Assembly: GCF_000744285.1 (NCBI RefSeq)
Contig: NZ_JQLQ01000002.1
Span: forward strand, 1,426,001 to 1,490,000
DNA length: 64,000 nt
Source: Carnobacterium pleistocenium FTR1
Lineage (GTDB): Bacteria > Bacillota > Bacilli > Lactobacillales > Carnobacteriaceae
Direction: 5' to 3'
Shown here one piece after another: positions 43,953 through 54,693 of the stretch. Within the stretch, counting starts at the first letter, position 1. The number at the start of each line of letters is the position of its first letter. Under the pieces are notes generated by a model. It was not told the DNA's origin and ran no database searches. It saw nothing but the letters and a program-made list of their open reading frames with translations. The translations under genes were made by a program, and so were the position numbers.

Positions 43953-45332
43953 CTAATTTAACGGCAACTCTACTTTTGCTTTTTCTAGTTCAATTCTTAT
44001 TTGTGCAAAACCAGTACCACCTAAAGAATTTCTGCGTTCAACCGCTACGCGAGAGTCTAACAAAGAATACACATCTTCTTGAATAATAGGAGCTGCTTCT
44101 TGAAAATCAGCTAATGAAATATCTTGTAAATAGCTGCCATTTTTCAAACATTTCAAAACAAGTTTTCCAACTATTTCATGCGCTTCTCTAAATGGAACAC
44201 CCTTAGAAGCAAGGTAATCGGCTAACTCAGTTGCATTGGAAAAATCTTTTTTTGTCGCTTCATTCATTTTTTCTTCATGCACGACCATATCTTCCAACAT
44301 ACCAGCAAAGATAGCCAAACAGTCTTTAACGGTTTTGACGGTGTCAAACATACCTTCTTTGTCTTCTTGCAAATCCTTATTATAAGCTAATGGCAAACTT
44401 TTCATAACCGTCAATAGTGAAAATAAATTACCATATACTCTGCCTGTTTTACCACGAATCAATTCTGCCATATCTGGATTTTTCTTTTGCGGCATAATCG
44501 AGCTGCCTGTTGAGAAAGCATCCGTTAAACTAGCAAATTGATACTCATGACTTGTCCAAAGAATCATCTCTTCGCAAAAACGTGAAAGATGCATCATTAA
44601 TATACTGCTGTTCGATAGAAATTCTAAGATGAAATCACGATCACTCACAGCATCCATACTATTTGAATAAACCGAACTAAAACCTAATTGTTCAGCAGTA
44701 TACAAACGATCAATTGGAAAAGTCGTTCCTGCTAAAGCCGCTGCTCCTAGTGGAGAACAATCAATGCGTTTCAGACTATCTTGATATCTTTCTAGATCAC
44801 GTTTAAACATATTGTAATATGCCAACAAATGATGTGCAAAAGAGATCGGCTGTGCATGTTGCAAATGCGTATATCCAGGAATAATCGTTTCAACATGTTT
44901 TTCTGCTTTTATCAGAATGACTTTTTCTAAATCTATCAGAGATTCAGAAATTTCGCCAACTTGACCTTTCAAATAAAGATGCATATCAGTGGCTACTTGA
45001 TCATTCCGGCTTCTTGCAGTGTGTAATTTCCCTGCAACCGGACCAATCTCTTTATGGAGAAGCGTTTCAATATTCAAATGAATGTCTTCATTTTCAATAG
45101 AAAATACCAGCTCTTTCTTTTGAGCTTTTCCCAAAAGAATTAACAACCCTCTGACGATTTCATCTGCTTCTTCTTGAAGAATGATAGATGTCTTAGCTAA
45201 CATTTTGACATGCGCTAAACTTCCCGTAATGTCTTCTTCAGCTAAAACTTGGTCTACTTCAATCGAAGCACCAAATTCATCGATCCATTTTTGATTTTCT
45301 CCTTCAAAACGGCCGCCCCATAATTTTTTCAT
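43953..45332 (-). CDS. argH: Argininosuccinate lyase
   Basis: 459 residues, a fumarase/aspartase superfamily enzyme. It cleaves argininosuccinate to arginine and fumarate. Landmarks: KLWGGRFEG start, [13 protein letters not shown], the signature loop [12 protein letters not shown] with the catalytic Ser, and [22 protein letters not shown]. Length is normal. It follows argG with a 42-nt gap, the last two steps of arginine synthesis. No other arg biosynthesis genes are in the window, so the upstream part of the pathway may be elsewhere or missing. Confidence 0.97.
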   Translation of the reverse strand: MKKLWGGRFEGENQKWIDEFGASIEVDQVLAEEDITGSLAHVKMLAKTSIILQEEADEIVRGLLILLGKAQKKELVFSIENEDIHLNIETLLHKEIGPVAGKLHTARSRNDQVATDMHLYLKGQVGEISESLIDLEKVILIKAEKHVETIIPGYTHLQHAQPISFAHHLLAYYNMFKRDLERYQDSLKRIDCSPLGAAALAGTTFPIDRLYTAEQLGFSSVYSNSMDAVSDRDFILEFLSNSSILMMHLSRFCEEMILWTSHEYQFASLTDAFSTGSSIMPQKKNPDMAELIRGKTGRVYGNLFSLLTVMKSLPLAYNKDLQEDKEGMFDTVKTVKDCLAIFAGMLEDMVVHEEKMNEATKKDFSNATELADYLASKGVPFREAHEIVGKLVLKCLKNGSYLQDISLADFQEAAPIIQEDVYSLLDSRVAVERRNSLGGTGFAQIRIELEKAKVELPLN

Positions 45333-45374
45333 AGTAGTTATCCCATCCTTACCTAAGTGTACGTTCTCTATCGC

Positions 45375-46589
45375 TTACTTATTTTTGATTGCATCCTTTG
45401 GTTTATTAACTTCTGCATGAACTTTTGTTGGCAGACCCCATAATTTAATGAATCCAACAGAAGCTTCTTGATTAAATGTATCTGAAGAAGTGTACGTTGC
45501 TAAATTTTCATCATAAAGTGAATTTGGTGATTTTCTACCTTCCACAATTGCATGTCCTTTAAACAATTTCACCCGTACAGTTCCATTTACATACTTTTGA
45601 GTCGATTTCAAAAAGGCAAGCAAGCTTTCGGTTAATGGGTTATACCATAAACCGTTATAGATCATTTCTGTTATTTTTTGTTCAATAATCGGTTTAAAAT
45701 GAGCTACATCTTTAACAAAAGTCAAATCTTCTAATTCTTTATGAGCTGTCATAAGTGTTACTGCTCCAGGAGCTTCATAAACCTCACGCGATTTGATTCC
45801 GATCAATCTATTTTCGATATGATCGATCCGTCCAACTCCATGCTTGCCAGCAATGCTATTCAGCTGTTGAATCAAATCGGATAACTCATATTTTGACCCA
45901 TCAAGAGCTACCGGGACACCTGCAACAAATTCAATTTCAATCATTTCAGGAGTATCTGGCGTATTTTCTAAACTTGCTGTTAAATCATAAGCTACTTCCG
46001 GTGGTGCGATCCATGGATTTTCTAAAACGCCACATTCATTGCTTCTTCCCCAAAGATTTTGATCAATAGAGAAAGGATTATCTAGATCAATTGGAACTGG
46101 AATAGCATGTTCAATAGCATATTTGATTTCTTCTTCTCTTGACCAAGTCCAATCACGAACAGGTGCAAGTACTTTTAATTGAGGAGCTAAAGAATGGATA
46201 GCTACTTCAAAACGAACTTGATCATTCCCTTTTCCTGTACAACCATGTGCTACCGCTACTGCTTTTTCTTTTATGGCTACTTCAACAAGTTTTTTTGCAA
46301 TCAGTGGACGAGACAACGCTGAAATTAATGGGTATTTACCTTCGTAATACGTATGCGCTTGTAAAGCAACTAATGCAAATTCATTTGCAAATTCTTCTTT
46401 AGCGTCAATCGTATATGAAGCAGAAGCGCCAATTTTTACCGCTTTTTCTTTAATGAACTCTAAGTTTTTTCCTTCTCCAACATCTAAACAACAAGCGATG
46501 ACCTCATACCCTTCATCTATCAACCATTTAATGGATACTGAAGTATCCAATCCTCCTGAGTAAGCTAAAACTACTTTTCCTTTATTCAT
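45375..46589 (-). CDS. argG: Argininosuccinate synthase
   Basis: 404 residues, ATP pyrophosphatase family: [15 protein letters not shown] is the P-loop-like start, then [21 protein letters not shown] and [20 protein letters not shown]. It joins citrulline and aspartate using ATP. Length matches the type I family. It is first in the argGH operon and has ArgR-like half sites upstream. GAGGTG precedes the ATG by a little more than the usual distance. Confidence 0.97.
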   Translation of the reverse strand: MNKGKVVLAYSGGLDTSVSIKWLIDEGYEVIACCLDVGEGKNLEFIKEKAVKIGASASYTIDAKEEFANEFALVALQAHTYYEGKYPLISALSRPLIAKKLVEVAIKEKAVAVAHGCTGKGNDQVRFEVAIHSLAPQLKVLAPVRDWTWSREEEIKYAIEHAIPVPIDLDNPFSIDQNLWGRSNECGVLENPWIAPPEVAYDLTASLENTPDTPEMIEIEFVAGVPVALDGSKYELSDLIQQLNSIAGKHGVGRIDHIENRLIGIKSREVYEAPGAVTLMTAHKELEDLTFVKDVAHFKPIIEQKITEMIYNGLWYNPLTESLLAFLKSTQKYVNGTVRVKLFKGHAIVEGRKSPNSLYDENLATYTSSDTFNQEASVGFIKLWGLPTKVHAEVNKPKDAIKNK

Positions 46590-46618
46590 AAAAACACCTC
46601 ATCCGATTAATTTTATTG

Positions 46619-46656
46619 CATGAATGTATCCTAACATGGCAAAAAGATTAAAACAA
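46619..46656 (-). promoter_or_regulatory. argG promoter with ArgR-like half site
   Basis: TTGTTT (complement of 46651-46656), 17-bp spacer, TAGGAT (complement of 46628-46633). TGCATGAATGTAT around 46617-46629 resembles an ARG box; a second such stretch, TTTATTCATAAAAAATGTAT, lies at 46731-46750. Both are weak matches. The remaining gap to 46810 shows nothing else. Confidence 0.4.
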
Positions 46657-46810
46657 GCACAAAATGTTTTTTTATGCTTTTTTTTGTATTTTTTAGCTTA
46701 TATCTGAAATTAAGTTGTATATTATACGTGTTTATTCATAAAAAATGTATATAAAGTATAATTTTGAAAAACAAACAGCTTATTGTTTTATCATTTTTAA
46801 GCAAAAAAAA

Positions 46811-46832
46811 ACAAGAAACAATTGTTTCTTGT
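46811..46832 (-). terminator. Terminator of truB-ribF
   Basis: A perfect 22-nt palindrome ACAAGAAACAATTGTTTCTTGT, with nine T on the minus strand right after it. If it ends the truB-ribF transcript, repeat copy B is transcribed as its 3' untranslated part. Confidence 0.8.
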
Positions 46833-46890
46833 CTAAGATATTCGGTTACTTTTGAATAAATCGTTTAATTCGGGTTTATAATTTTTAAAA

Positions 46891-47160
46891 TTGATAGATT
46901 TAATTCAATTACCTACCTAAAAACACTAGAGGAATAGGATTTTCATGTAGCCGTGCATTGAATTCAATGCGATTAACAACAGCACGTTAACGCACTGTTG
47001 AAGTCTGAAAACCTTAAGACTGTGGTTTTCAGACTTTAAGTGGTCCCCATGGCTTCACAAGCAAAACCGTCTATTCCATAAGAAATTTTTTTGACGTATA
47101 AACACTATTTGTCCTATATCCACTTTTGGTAAGACTCATCCACACTATTTGACTAAGAGC
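46891..47160. repeat. Dispersed intergenic repeat, copy B (full length)
   Basis: About 270 bp. It ends CACACTATTTGACTAAGAGC, 2 bp short of the ribF stop codon. It shares the marks listed for copy A. The second hairpin is perfect here: AGTCTGAAAACC/GGTTTTCAGACT (47002-47013, 47024-47035). A perfect palindrome GCATTGAATTCAATGC is at 46955-46970, imperfect in copy A. The first hairpin CAACAG/CTGTTG differs in sequence from that of copy A but is in the same place. Confidence 0.88.
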
Positions 47161-47162
47161 TT

Positions 47163-48125
47163 TTAATCTTTCGGTGGTAAGTCCTTATTTTTTTCAAAAA
47201 AAGCGGCAGTATCCAATTCATCTTGTTTAAGTTGAGCGACTAAGGCATCAATCGAATCATATTTTTCTTCATCTCGTAAATAATCATACCAAAATACCGT
47301 TACTTCCTCGCCGTAGATATCATCACTGAAATCGAGGATATACACTTCTACTGTTAACGGGCGGTTTGGTTCAAACGTCACATTGTGTCCAATTGAAGCC
47401 ATTCCACTATAGGCTATTCCGCCTACTAAAATTTCAACAACATATACCCCTTTACGAGGCAGTTTAACAAAGTTCTCAATCTCAATATTCGCTGTTGGAA
47501 AGCCTAACAACCTTCCTCTAGCATCTCCATGTACGACTCTTCCAGGAGTAGCATAGGCATAACCTAAGAGATTATTAGCAACAGCCATATCTCCTATTTC
47601 TAAAGCCAAACGAATACGTGACGAACTGATTTTTTCTTCTTGTAATTTTTGTTCTTCTATCACTACTACCTCAAAACGATTGTTGGCGTAGGTTGGTAAA
47701 TGAGCCATCGAAGCGACTTCTTTTTTACCAAAAGTATAATCGAAACCCGCTACAACGGTTTGTGCATGTAATCCAACAATATATTGATCTACAAAATCTT
47801 GTGGATTCAATCCAGCAAATGCAGATGTAAAATCTACTTCATAAAGATAATCAACACCAATTTTCTCCATCAATTGTTCTTTACGAGAAACAGTCGAAAG
47901 ATATTTATGTTGATCAGGATTTAATTTTTTAAAAACGATCGAAGGATGTTGATTAAACGTCATAACAGCTAATTTAAAATTATTTTTATCAGCAATACTT
48001 TTTGCTCTGCCGATTACTTCTCGATGACCTCTGTGTACACCATCAAAAAAACCTAAAGCTAACACTACTTTGTCTTCAGGAATTTCATTTGCTCGATACG
48101 GATGGTGCAGTTTAATGATTTCCAT
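47163..48125 (-). CDS. ribF: Bifunctional riboflavin kinase/FAD synthetase
   Basis: 320 residues. N-terminal FMN adenylyltransferase domain with LGFFDGVHRGH (nucleotidyltransferase HxGH-like), and SSSRIRLALE, then the C-terminal riboflavin kinase domain: GRLLGFPTANIE (FPTAN) and GVYVVEILVGG. Together they turn riboflavin into FMN and FAD. It is 15 nt downstream of truB, the usual truB-ribF order. No internal anomaly. Confidence 0.97.
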   Translation of the reverse strand: MEIIKLHHPYRANEIPEDKVVLALGFFDGVHRGHREVIGRAKSIADKNNFKLAVMTFNQHPSIVFKKLNPDQHKYLSTVSRKEQLMEKIGVDYLYEVDFTSAFAGLNPQDFVDQYIVGLHAQTVVAGFDYTFGKKEVASMAHLPTYANNRFEVVVIEEQKLQEEKISSSRIRLALEIGDMAVANNLLGYAYATPGRVVHGDARGRLLGFPTANIEIENFVKLPRKGVYVVEILVGGIAYSGMASIGHNVTFEPNRPLTVEVYILDFSDDIYGEEVTVFWYDYLRDEEKYDSIDALVAQLKQDELDTAAFFEKNKDLPPKD

Positions 48126-48140
48126 AGTGTAAAAACTCCT

Positions 48141-49058
48141 CTATAAATTATTCCGTAACACTTTGATTGGCTTTAAATAATCTGCTTTTTGCGGGTGAAC
48201 AGCATAAATACTAACTGCTTTTTGCAAATAAGTAAAGACTACTGGCATAGGTAAATCAGCTGGAATGGTATCAATTGGCAACACCGCACCGTCTTTAACT
48301 TTGTTCCATAAAGGTTCATCAATAGCGAATGAAGCCAACTCTTTCAAACCAAATTCTAAAGGAAATAAAGCTTCTTCGATTTCTTCTTGTTCCATTTTTT
48401 CAGCAACTTGGGCTAACGTTAAACAGTCACTCGCTTTAAACGTTCCGCTAAGTATACGTGTTAAATCAGACATATGAGCTGGATACCCAAGTTTTTTACC
48501 TAAATCTACAGCTAATGTGCGAACATAAGTCCCTTTTCCACAAGCTACCTCAAATTTCCAAGAAACGGTTCCGGTTTCTTTATCGATAACTATATCTGAT
48601 GTTCGTTTAAATTGCTTTATATCTGCAATTCGTTCTGGTCGTTCAACAGTTTCGCCAGCTCTAGCATACTCATATAATTTTTTTCCATTTACTTTTACAG
48701 CTGAGTACATTGGTGGAATTTGAGTGATTTTTCCTTCCATGTTTTTCATAGCCGCATCAATAGCAATTAGTGTTGGTATTTCTTGCACTTCGACTTGCTC
48801 AACGATTTCACCGCTGCGGTCCTCTGTGGTTGTTGAATAGCCAAGTGTAATTTCGCCTATGTAACCTTTACCTGTTTCCATCATATATTCCACAACTTTT
48901 GTAGCTTTTCCAACACAAATAGGCAATACACCGTCGACATCTGGATCCAAAGTACCTGTATGTCCAATTTTTTTTGTTTTTAATATTTTTCTAAGTTTAA
49001 ATACACAATCATGGCTAGTCATGCCACGTTCTTTCCATAAAGGGAGAATACCTTCCAT
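48141..49058 (-). CDS. truB: tRNA pseudouridine(55) synthase
   Basis: 305 residues from ATG 49058. An upstream ATG at 49079 is in frame, but the promoter -10 at 49094-49099 would leave it almost no leader, and family members start near MEGILPLWKERGMTSHD. Catalytic Asp38 is in GHTGTLDPDVDGVL; also present are KVVEYMMETGKGYIGEI and the GTYVRTLAVDLG motif, then a PUA domain. It makes pseudouridine-55 in the T loop of tRNAs. Forms an operon with ribF. Confidence 0.95.
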   Translation of the reverse strand: MEGILPLWKERGMTSHDCVFKLRKILKTKKIGHTGTLDPDVDGVLPICVGKATKVVEYMMETGKGYIGEITLGYSTTTEDRSGEIVEQVEVQEIPTLIAIDAAMKNMEGKITQIPPMYSAVKVNGKKLYEYARAGETVERPERIADIKQFKRTSDIVIDKETGTVSWKFEVACGKGTYVRTLAVDLGKKLGYPAHMSDLTRILSGTFKASDCLTLAQVAEKMEQEEIEEALFPLEFGLKELASFAIDEPLWNKVKDGAVLPIDTIPADLPMPVVFTYLQKAVSIYAVHPQKADYLKPIKVLRNNL

Positions 49059-49093
49059 TACTTGATCCCAACCTTCCATTTTTCAACTCTTCA

Positions 49094-49123
49094 AGTATAC
49101 CACAATTTCAGAAAATTCGTCAG
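49094..49123 (-). promoter_or_regulatory. truB-ribF promoter
   Basis: CTGACG (complement of 49118-49123), 18-bp spacer, TATACT (complement of 49094-49099) with TG before the -10. Confidence 0.6.
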
Positions 49124-49190
49124 TCACTAAAAAAGACAAAACCCTAAATTCCGCTAGTTTTCAATTGGAAATTTGCTGTTAAATAGGGTG

Positions 49191-49500
49191 CTTTAGGAGA
49201 ATTATAAATGGGACTATTAAAACAGTGAAAGAGTCTACCTCTCGATTATCCAAAAAAGAATTAGACAACTAAGCGATTATGTTTGTACTTTTAGCCACAA
49301 TATTAGGATATCTACATTATGATGACATTTCTCTTTTTAATGCGGAGTTCTATACGTGATAAATGAAAGCCTAGATTGTCCTAGTCCCCTCAACCGTTTA
49401 TTAGCCAACCAACAGAAGGTTTATACTTAATTAGGAGTAGCCAACACCCTTATATCTATTTAATTTTAGGAGTAAAAAAGAGACTTAAAAGTTCAATTTT
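49191..49500. other. Intergenic stretch with a possible decayed membrane protein
   Basis: On the plus strand one frame reads SKKELDN, a stop, then AIMFVLLATILGYLHYDDIS and LFNAEFYT before more stops, like a membrane protein fragment with one premature stop. No start or ribosome site is obvious. Nothing else is recognised between the truB promoter and the DUF421 pseudogene. Confidence 0.3.
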
Positions 49501-49550
49501 TTCATTATCTGATATAGGAAAAGGATTGAAAAATTTCTTCCCGACCCTTT

Positions 49551-50104
49551 TCATTTTAAATATTTCCTGATCTCTCCTTCATAATCTAGACTCACATCTG
49601 TAACAACTGAGAGATTTCCATTAGATTCTAGCACTACCGCAAAAACCTTATCTGAAGAACATCTAGCTTGGGTTCGAATAGCAGCATAAATATCTTCTTT
49701 AGTTACTCGACTTTTTTCATGCTACTTTCTAAGAAATCACCTTCTAAAAATAAAACTTTTGGAGGCGGGTTGATAAATTTTGAAAAAAAAGACCATTTAC
49801 TAATGATTTTTGAAACGAAAAATTGCAAGAATAAAAGTACTATAATAGCTGAAAATCCATTCACTATAGTCACGTCTTTTAAAATCATAGTAGATGATAT
49901 GGTTGATCCTATCGTAAACGAAGTGATCATATCCTGAATACTCATGTTTGAGACACTTCTATTTCCAAAAATCCTTAAGCTGGCCATTAACAATATGAAA
50001 GTTATAATTGTTGAAAAAATGATTCTAATAATTGGTGTCCAACTATCAAATAAAAGTTTTGGTATTCCTATTTCTGTTTGGATAGTTATCAAAAAATCCG
50101 ACAT
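49551..50104 (-). pseudogene. DUF421 family membrane protein, frameshifted
   Basis: The first 133 codons (stop at 49703) give three membrane helices and SIQDMITSFTIGSTISSTM, the DUF421/YetF family start. After the shift the second frame continues SRVTKEDIYAAIRTQ, then SDKVFAVVLESNGNLSVV and ends at 49551, the typical cytoplasmic part. The break is in an A6 run (49712-49717): one extra A would restore a roughly 184-residue protein. So it is a single-base deletion, a sequencing error or slippage site. CCTCC-type ribosome site is present upstream (minus strand GGAGGATG). Confidence 0.82.
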
Positions 50105-50166
50105 CTAACATCCTCCTTTAAGTAGTCAGTGTAGATAAAAAGTTAAAGAGTAAAGAATTCAAATAA

Positions 50167-50211
50167 AGGATAAAACATACAAACAAAAATCAGTTGTATG
50201 TTTTATCCTTA
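50167..50211 (-). terminator. Terminator of the polysaccharide deacetylase gene
   Basis: A perfect 17-bp stem (50167-50183 with 50195-50211) around an 11-nt loop; minus strand continues TTTATTTG. Confidence 0.85.
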
Positions 50212-50234
50212 CATTATTTTATTGCCTAGCATTG

Positions 50235-51416
50235 TCAAATTGTGGGGATTTTTAAAACTTGACCAACTTTTATTATATTTGCACTAGCCAATTTGTTTAC
50301 TGTGACGATCGATTGAACGGTCACACCATATCTTTTAGCAATACTGTAAAGAGTATCACCAGACTTAACCGTGTAATTAACGGTGGTTGGTACCGGTTTG
50401 GGAACAGTCGTTCCTGTTTTAGCAGGAATCTTTAGGATTTGGCCGATTTTTAGGATATTAGGATTGGTCAATTTATTGGCCGACACTAACTGTTGAACGG
50501 TTACGTTATATGACTTAGCAATCTTGGTTAAGGTATCACCTGCTTTGACGGTATAGTTAGTAGTCGGAATAATAAGAAGTTGGCCGACACGAATCACGTT
50601 TATATTGGTTAATTTATTAGCTGTTGCCAATTGTTGAACAGTTACTCCGTAAAGACTGGCAATTTTAGTTAAAGTCTCACCGGATTTAACAATGTGTTGA
50701 CCGCTAGTAGCTGTTTGTGTGCTAGTAGACAACATTTGCCCGATTGTAACGAAGCTGTATCCTTTAGCCTTCAATTGGTTGATCATATTTTGGAGTGCTC
50801 CTGGGGTACCTGTAGCACCTTCTCCTGCATGCATCAAAACAATCATTCCTGGAGTTGCGTTATTTACAACTTTACTCGTGATTGCGCTAGAAGAGACCCC
50901 TTTCCAATCGACTGTATCAATTGTCCAACCAATCGTTTTTGTATAGCCTAAATTACCAACTGTTAACAATGAAGTTGCATTCATTGAGCCAAAAGGTGCA
51001 CGAAAATAGGGTTTAGTAGTCTTTCCACTAATCTTTTTAATAACAGCTTCCCCTTTATCTAATTCCGTTTTGATCTGAGCTGCACTTATTTTAGTAAAAT
51101 CAGGATGAGAATATGAGTGATTGCCAAATTGATGACCTTGGTCAGCAATATTTTTGATTAATTGCGGATGATTTTCTGCTGCTTTACCAGTAACGAAAAA
51201 AGTAGCTTTGATTTTATTCGTGTTTAAGATCTGTAGAATTTTAGGAATATTTTTACCATCTGAACCATCATCAAACGTAAGAGCGACTATTTTAGATGTT
51301 GTATTCCCTTTAGTTATATATTGAGAGCTGGCAGCAGTGACCGGTAAAGCGAAAGTTAAACTGAATAAGAGCATGAGTGTCAGTAGAAGACTAGCCAATC
51401 CAATTCTAAACCGCAT
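50235..51416 (-). CDS. Polysaccharide deacetylase with three LysM domains
   Basis: 393 residues from ATG 51416 (AAGGGGTGAG 5 nt upstream). Signal peptide about 1-29 ending TAASS. NodB domain at about 45-235: VALTFDDG with the catalytic and metal-binding Asp pair, HSYSHPD with the two metal His, then RAPFGS and DTVDW. Three LysM repeats follow (about 245-290, 293-337, 349-393), each VKSGETL/VKAGDTL/VKSGDTL. It is a secreted, peptidoglycan-bound deacetylase; whether it acts on GlcNAc or MurNAc in peptidoglycan (PgdA-like) or on other chitin-type glycans is uncertain. Confidence 0.93.
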   Translation of the reverse strand: MRFRIGLASLLLTLMLLFSLTFALPVTAASSQYITKGNTTSKIVALTFDDGSDGKNIPKILQILNTNKIKATFFVTGKAAENHPQLIKNIADQGHQFGNHSYSHPDFTKISAAQIKTELDKGEAVIKKISGKTTKPYFRAPFGSMNATSLLTVGNLGYTKTIGWTIDTVDWKGVSSSAITSKVVNNATPGMIVLMHAGEGATGTPGALQNMINQLKAKGYSFVTIGQMLSTSTQTATSGQHIVKSGETLTKIASLYGVTVQQLATANKLTNINVIRVGQLLIIPTTNYTVKAGDTLTKIAKSYNVTVQQLVSANKLTNPNILKIGQILKIPAKTGTTVPKPVPTTVNYTVKSGDTLYSIAKRYGVTVQSIVTVNKLASANIIKVGQVLKIPTI

Positions 51417-51573
51417 GTTACTCACCCCTTTATTTTTTAAAGTAAGTTTTTTCAATGCATTTTCACTTTAGGTTCCTAGCTCTCCTTTCACTCTTATTAT
51501 ACCACCTCAGACAATTATTTAAACTTTAATGGACTTCTCTATTTATTGTATTTTACTTTTTCTAGTTAAAAAA

Positions 51574-51601
51574 AACCCCCAAAAGTTACCCTTTGGAGGT
51601 T
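51574..51601 (-). terminator. Terminator of the rimP-rbfA operon
   Basis: AACCCCCAAAAG and CTTTGGAGGTT form a stem with one mismatch; eight T follow on the minus strand. It lies 16 nt past the rbfA stop. Confidence 0.88.
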
Positions 51602-51616
51602 AAAACGAGATTTTTA

Positions 51617-51964
51617 TTAGTCTTTATTTAAATTACGCAACAATTCATCAATACGATTTCCATATTCAACAGATTCATCACGTTCAAAACTTATTTCTGG
51701 TGTTTTATAAAGCGTCAAACGCTTGCCTAATTCACTTCTAACTAAGCCAGAAGCTTTATCTAATCCTAATTGCGTTTTTTCACGGTCACTAGCTTTATCA
51801 GATAAAATACTGTAGAAAACAGTTGCTTGTTGAAGATCACCGGTTACACGTACGTCGGTTATATTTACATCAGCAACTCGGGGATCTTTCACACGTTTCT
51901 TCAAGATATCATTTACTTCTCTTTGAATTTCTTGTGAAACACGTCCAATTCTGTGATTTGCCAT
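51617..51964 (-). CDS. rbfA: Ribosome-binding factor A
   Basis: 115 residues, KH-like fold, with [14 protein letters not shown] at the start and the [26 protein letters not shown] region. It binds 30S subunits and helps mature the 16S rRNA 5' end, important at low temperature. It closes the rimP-nusA-ylxR-ylxQ-infB-rbfA operon, 23 nt after infB. Confidence 0.97.
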   Translation of the reverse strand: MANHRIGRVSQEIQREVNDILKKRVKDPRVADVNITDVRVTGDLQQATVFYSILSDKASDREKTQLGLDKASGLVRSELGKRLTLYKTPEISFERDESVEYGNRIDELLRNLNKD

Positions 51965-51987
51965 GTTTAACCCTTCTTTCTTACGTA

Positions 51988-54372
51988 TTACTTACGTTTA
52001 ATTTCAACCATTTCATAAGCTTCAATAACATCATCCACTTTAACTTCGTTGTAATCTTTGATCATAAAGCCACATTCAAAACCTTTTTTCACTTCTTTAG
52101 CGTCATCTTTAAAGCGTTTCAAACTTGCCAATTCGCCTTCGAAGATTACGATATTATCACGAACTAAGCGGATACCGCTGCTACGTTTGATAGTACCATC
52201 TGTAACAAATCCACCAGCAATCGTACCAACTTTAGATACTGTAAATGTTTCACGAACAACAACTTGTCCGGTTATTTTTTCTTCGTATTCAGGGTCTAAT
52301 AGACCTTTCATAGCTGTTTCAATTTCATCAATTGCATTGTATATGATACGGTGCAAACGAATATCAACTTGTTCTTGATCAGCTTGAACTCTAGCTTGTG
52401 GAGTTGGACGAACATTAAAACCAATAATGATAGCATTACTTGCAGCTGCTAAAGTAACGTCACTTTCATTAATTGCTCCGACTGCAGTGTGAATCATTTT
52501 CACACGTACGCCTTCTACATCAATTTTTTGTAAACTTGAAGCTAATGCTTCTGCAGAACCTTGTACATCTGCTTTTATAATAACATTGACTTCTTTTAGT
52601 TCTCCTTCTTGCAAGCTAGAGAATAAATTGTCGATCGTTACACGATTCGTTACTGAACGTTGCTCAGCCATTGCTTTCTTCTCACGTGTTTCTCCTGCTG
52701 CACGAGCAGTTTTTTCATCTTCAAAGACAACAAACTGATCTCCTGCTTGAGGAGCAGTATTCAATCCTGTGATTTCAACTGGAGCAGAAGGTCCAGCATG
52801 TTTTACGCGACGACCTTTTTCGTTTACCATTACACGAACACGTCCGTAAGTATTTCCGACTACGATTGGATCTCCTACGTTCAATGTTCCCCCTTGAACA
52901 AGCAAGGTTGCAATTGGACCTTTTGATTTATCTAATCTTGCTTCAATAACTGTACCGATTGCTAAGCGTTTAGTATCTGCTTTTAAATCTTCAACTTCAG
53001 CAACAAGTAAAATCATTTCTAGTAATTCTTCTAAGTTTTGTCCTAATAATGCTGAGATTTCAACGAATATAGTGTCTCCGCCCCATTTTTCTGGAACTAA
53101 ACCATATTCAGTTAATTCTTGCATTACGCGTTCAGGATTTGCATCCGGTTTATCAACTTTGTTGACCGCTACGATAATTGGAACTTCTGCGGCTTTAGCA
53201 TGATTGATAGCTTCAACTGTTTGCGGCATAACGCCATCATCTGCAGCTACAACGATAATTGTGATATCCGTTACATCTGCTCCACGAGCACGCATTGTTG
53301 TAAACGCAGCATGACCTGGTGTATCCAAGAAAGTAATGATTTTTCCATCAACATTGACTTGATAAGCACCAATATGTTGTGTGATTCCGCCGGCTTCGCC
53401 TTGCGTTACTTTCGTATTTCTAAGGGTGTCTAACAATGTTGTTTTACCATGGTCAACGTGTCCCATGATTGTTACGACTGGTGGACGAGCCATAAGATTT
53501 TCTTCAACAACTTCTTGATCAAAATAAGCAGTTAAATCAGAAACGTCTACTTGAACTTTTTCTTCTGTTTTAATGCCATATTCTTCAGCTAGCAATTCAA
53601 TAGCTTCTTTACCTAGACTTTGATTTAAAGTTGCTGCAACACCTAGCATGAATAGTTTTTTGATGATTTCAGCAGGTTCACGGTAAATCTTTTTAGAAAT
53701 ATCTGCTACAGTCATACCATCTGTATAAACAAGTATTTCTGGCAACTCTCTAAATTTACGAGCTACAGGAGGTGCAACAGGTTTAGTTTCACCTTTCTTA
53801 CCTTTTCTCTTACGTTTATTAAATCCACCATGCGTTCCTACGCTTCCACGATTGAAAGGTCTGTTACCTGAGCGTTTACTCTTATTGACCCCTTGTGCGG
53901 CGCGTTGTGGTGTTTGACCAGTTGCCCCTGTTTGAGCAGCTGGAGCATTTGTTGCTGGTTTGTTTGTTGCAGCTGGTTTGTTTGTTGCTGCTGGTCTGCT
54001 TGTTGCAGCTGGTTTGTTTGTTGCTGCTGGTTTGTTATTAGTTGTTGTTGGTTTATTTGTACTAGTTTGATTTTCTTTCGCCGCTGGACGGCTTGGTTGA
54101 TTGGATTGATTCTTCTGATTCGTTATAGGATTACCACCTTTTTGATTTTTTATATTTGAAGTACCTGTTGATTTTTCTTGGACACTCTTACTAGGAGCTA
54201 CACTACTTTTCTTATCTGAAACAAAAAAGCTATTTAGCTGTTCAACTTGTTTATCTTCCATTGAAGACATGTGACTGTTGTAGTCAATGCCAAGTTGTTT
54301 TGCTTTATCAATAACACTTTTAGTTGGTACATCTAATTCTTTGGCATATTCATATACACGTTTTTTAGCCAT
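51988..54372 (-). CDS. infB: Translation initiation factor IF-2
   Basis: 794 residues from ATG 54372 (GGAGGGG 6 nt upstream). N-terminal IF2_N segment ([21 protein letters not shown] region), a long disordered linker with five tandem PAATNK-type repeats (about residues 112-142), a second IF2_N, then the GTPase: [16 protein letters not shown] (G1), [17 protein letters not shown] (G3), NKVDKPD (G4), and beta-barrel and C-terminal fMet-tRNA binding domains. It places initiator tRNA on the 30S subunit. Confidence 0.97.
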   Translation of the reverse strand: MAKKRVYEYAKELDVPTKSVIDKAKQLGIDYNSHMSSMEDKQVEQLNSFFVSDKKSSVAPSKSVQEKSTGTSNIKNQKGGNPITNQKNQSNQPSRPAAKENQTSTNKPTTTNNKPAATNKPAATSRPAATNKPAATNKPATNAPAAQTGATGQTPQRAAQGVNKSKRSGNRPFNRGSVGTHGGFNKRKRKGKKGETKPVAPPVARKFRELPEILVYTDGMTVADISKKIYREPAEIIKKLFMLGVAATLNQSLGKEAIELLAEEYGIKTEEKVQVDVSDLTAYFDQEVVEENLMARPPVVTIMGHVDHGKTTLLDTLRNTKVTQGEAGGITQHIGAYQVNVDGKIITFLDTPGHAAFTTMRARGADVTDITIIVVAADDGVMPQTVEAINHAKAAEVPIIVAVNKVDKPDANPERVMQELTEYGLVPEKWGGDTIFVEISALLGQNLEELLEMILLVAEVEDLKADTKRLAIGTVIEARLDKSKGPIATLLVQGGTLNVGDPIVVGNTYGRVRVMVNEKGRRVKHAGPSAPVEITGLNTAPQAGDQFVVFEDEKTARAAGETREKKAMAEQRSVTNRVTIDNLFSSLQEGELKEVNVIIKADVQGSAEALASSLQKIDVEGVRVKMIHTAVGAINESDVTLAAASNAIIIGFNVRPTPQARVQADQEQVDIRLHRIIYNAIDEIETAMKGLLDPEYEEKITGQVVVRETFTVSKVGTIAGGFVTDGTIKRSSGIRLVRDNIVIFEGELASLKRFKDDAKEVKKGFECGFMIKDYNEVKVDDVIEAYEMVEIKRK

Positions 54373-54387
54373 GATATTCCCCTCCAA

Positions 54388-54693
54388 TTAAATTGATAAT
54401 AATTCTCGGAATTTTTTTCCAAAGCCATTATCCGTGATGGTACAAATTGTTCGTTCTTTTCCTATTGCTTGGCTTAACTCACTTCTCGTAAAGTGAATTA
54501 TAAAAGGAATATGATAATAATTGCATTTATCCGAGATTTTTTTCTTAGTATTTTCACTTGCATCAGTTGCTACAATAACAACTTTTGCAGACAAATTTCT
54601 AATTTCTTTTAGACTTAAATCTTCTCCAGTTGTAAGCTTTCCAGCTCTAATTGCCATGCCTAAAAGATTTAATACCTTTTGTTCTTCTATCAT
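54388..54693 (-). CDS. YlxQ-type L7Ae-like RNA-binding protein
   Basis: 101 residues of the L7Ae/L30e/S12e fold: LNLLGMAIRAGKLTTGEDL with the KTV-type RNA-binding lysine region, VVIVATDASENTKKKI and ITDNGFGKKFRELL. In Firmicutes ylxQ lies between ylxR and infB; a K-turn binding role is inferred from the fold. It overlaps the ylxR end by 4 nt (ATGA) and precedes infB by 15 nt. Confidence 0.9.
   Translation of the reverse strand: MIEEQKVLNLLGMAIRAGKLTTGEDLSLKEIRNLSAKVVIVATDASENTKKKISDKCNYYHIPFIIHFTRSELSQAIGKERTICTITDNGFGKKFRELLSI

Noticed and set aside
53893-54159. Cys/Trp-rich plus-strand ORF
   Set aside because: Antisense reading of the PAATNK repeat region in infB.
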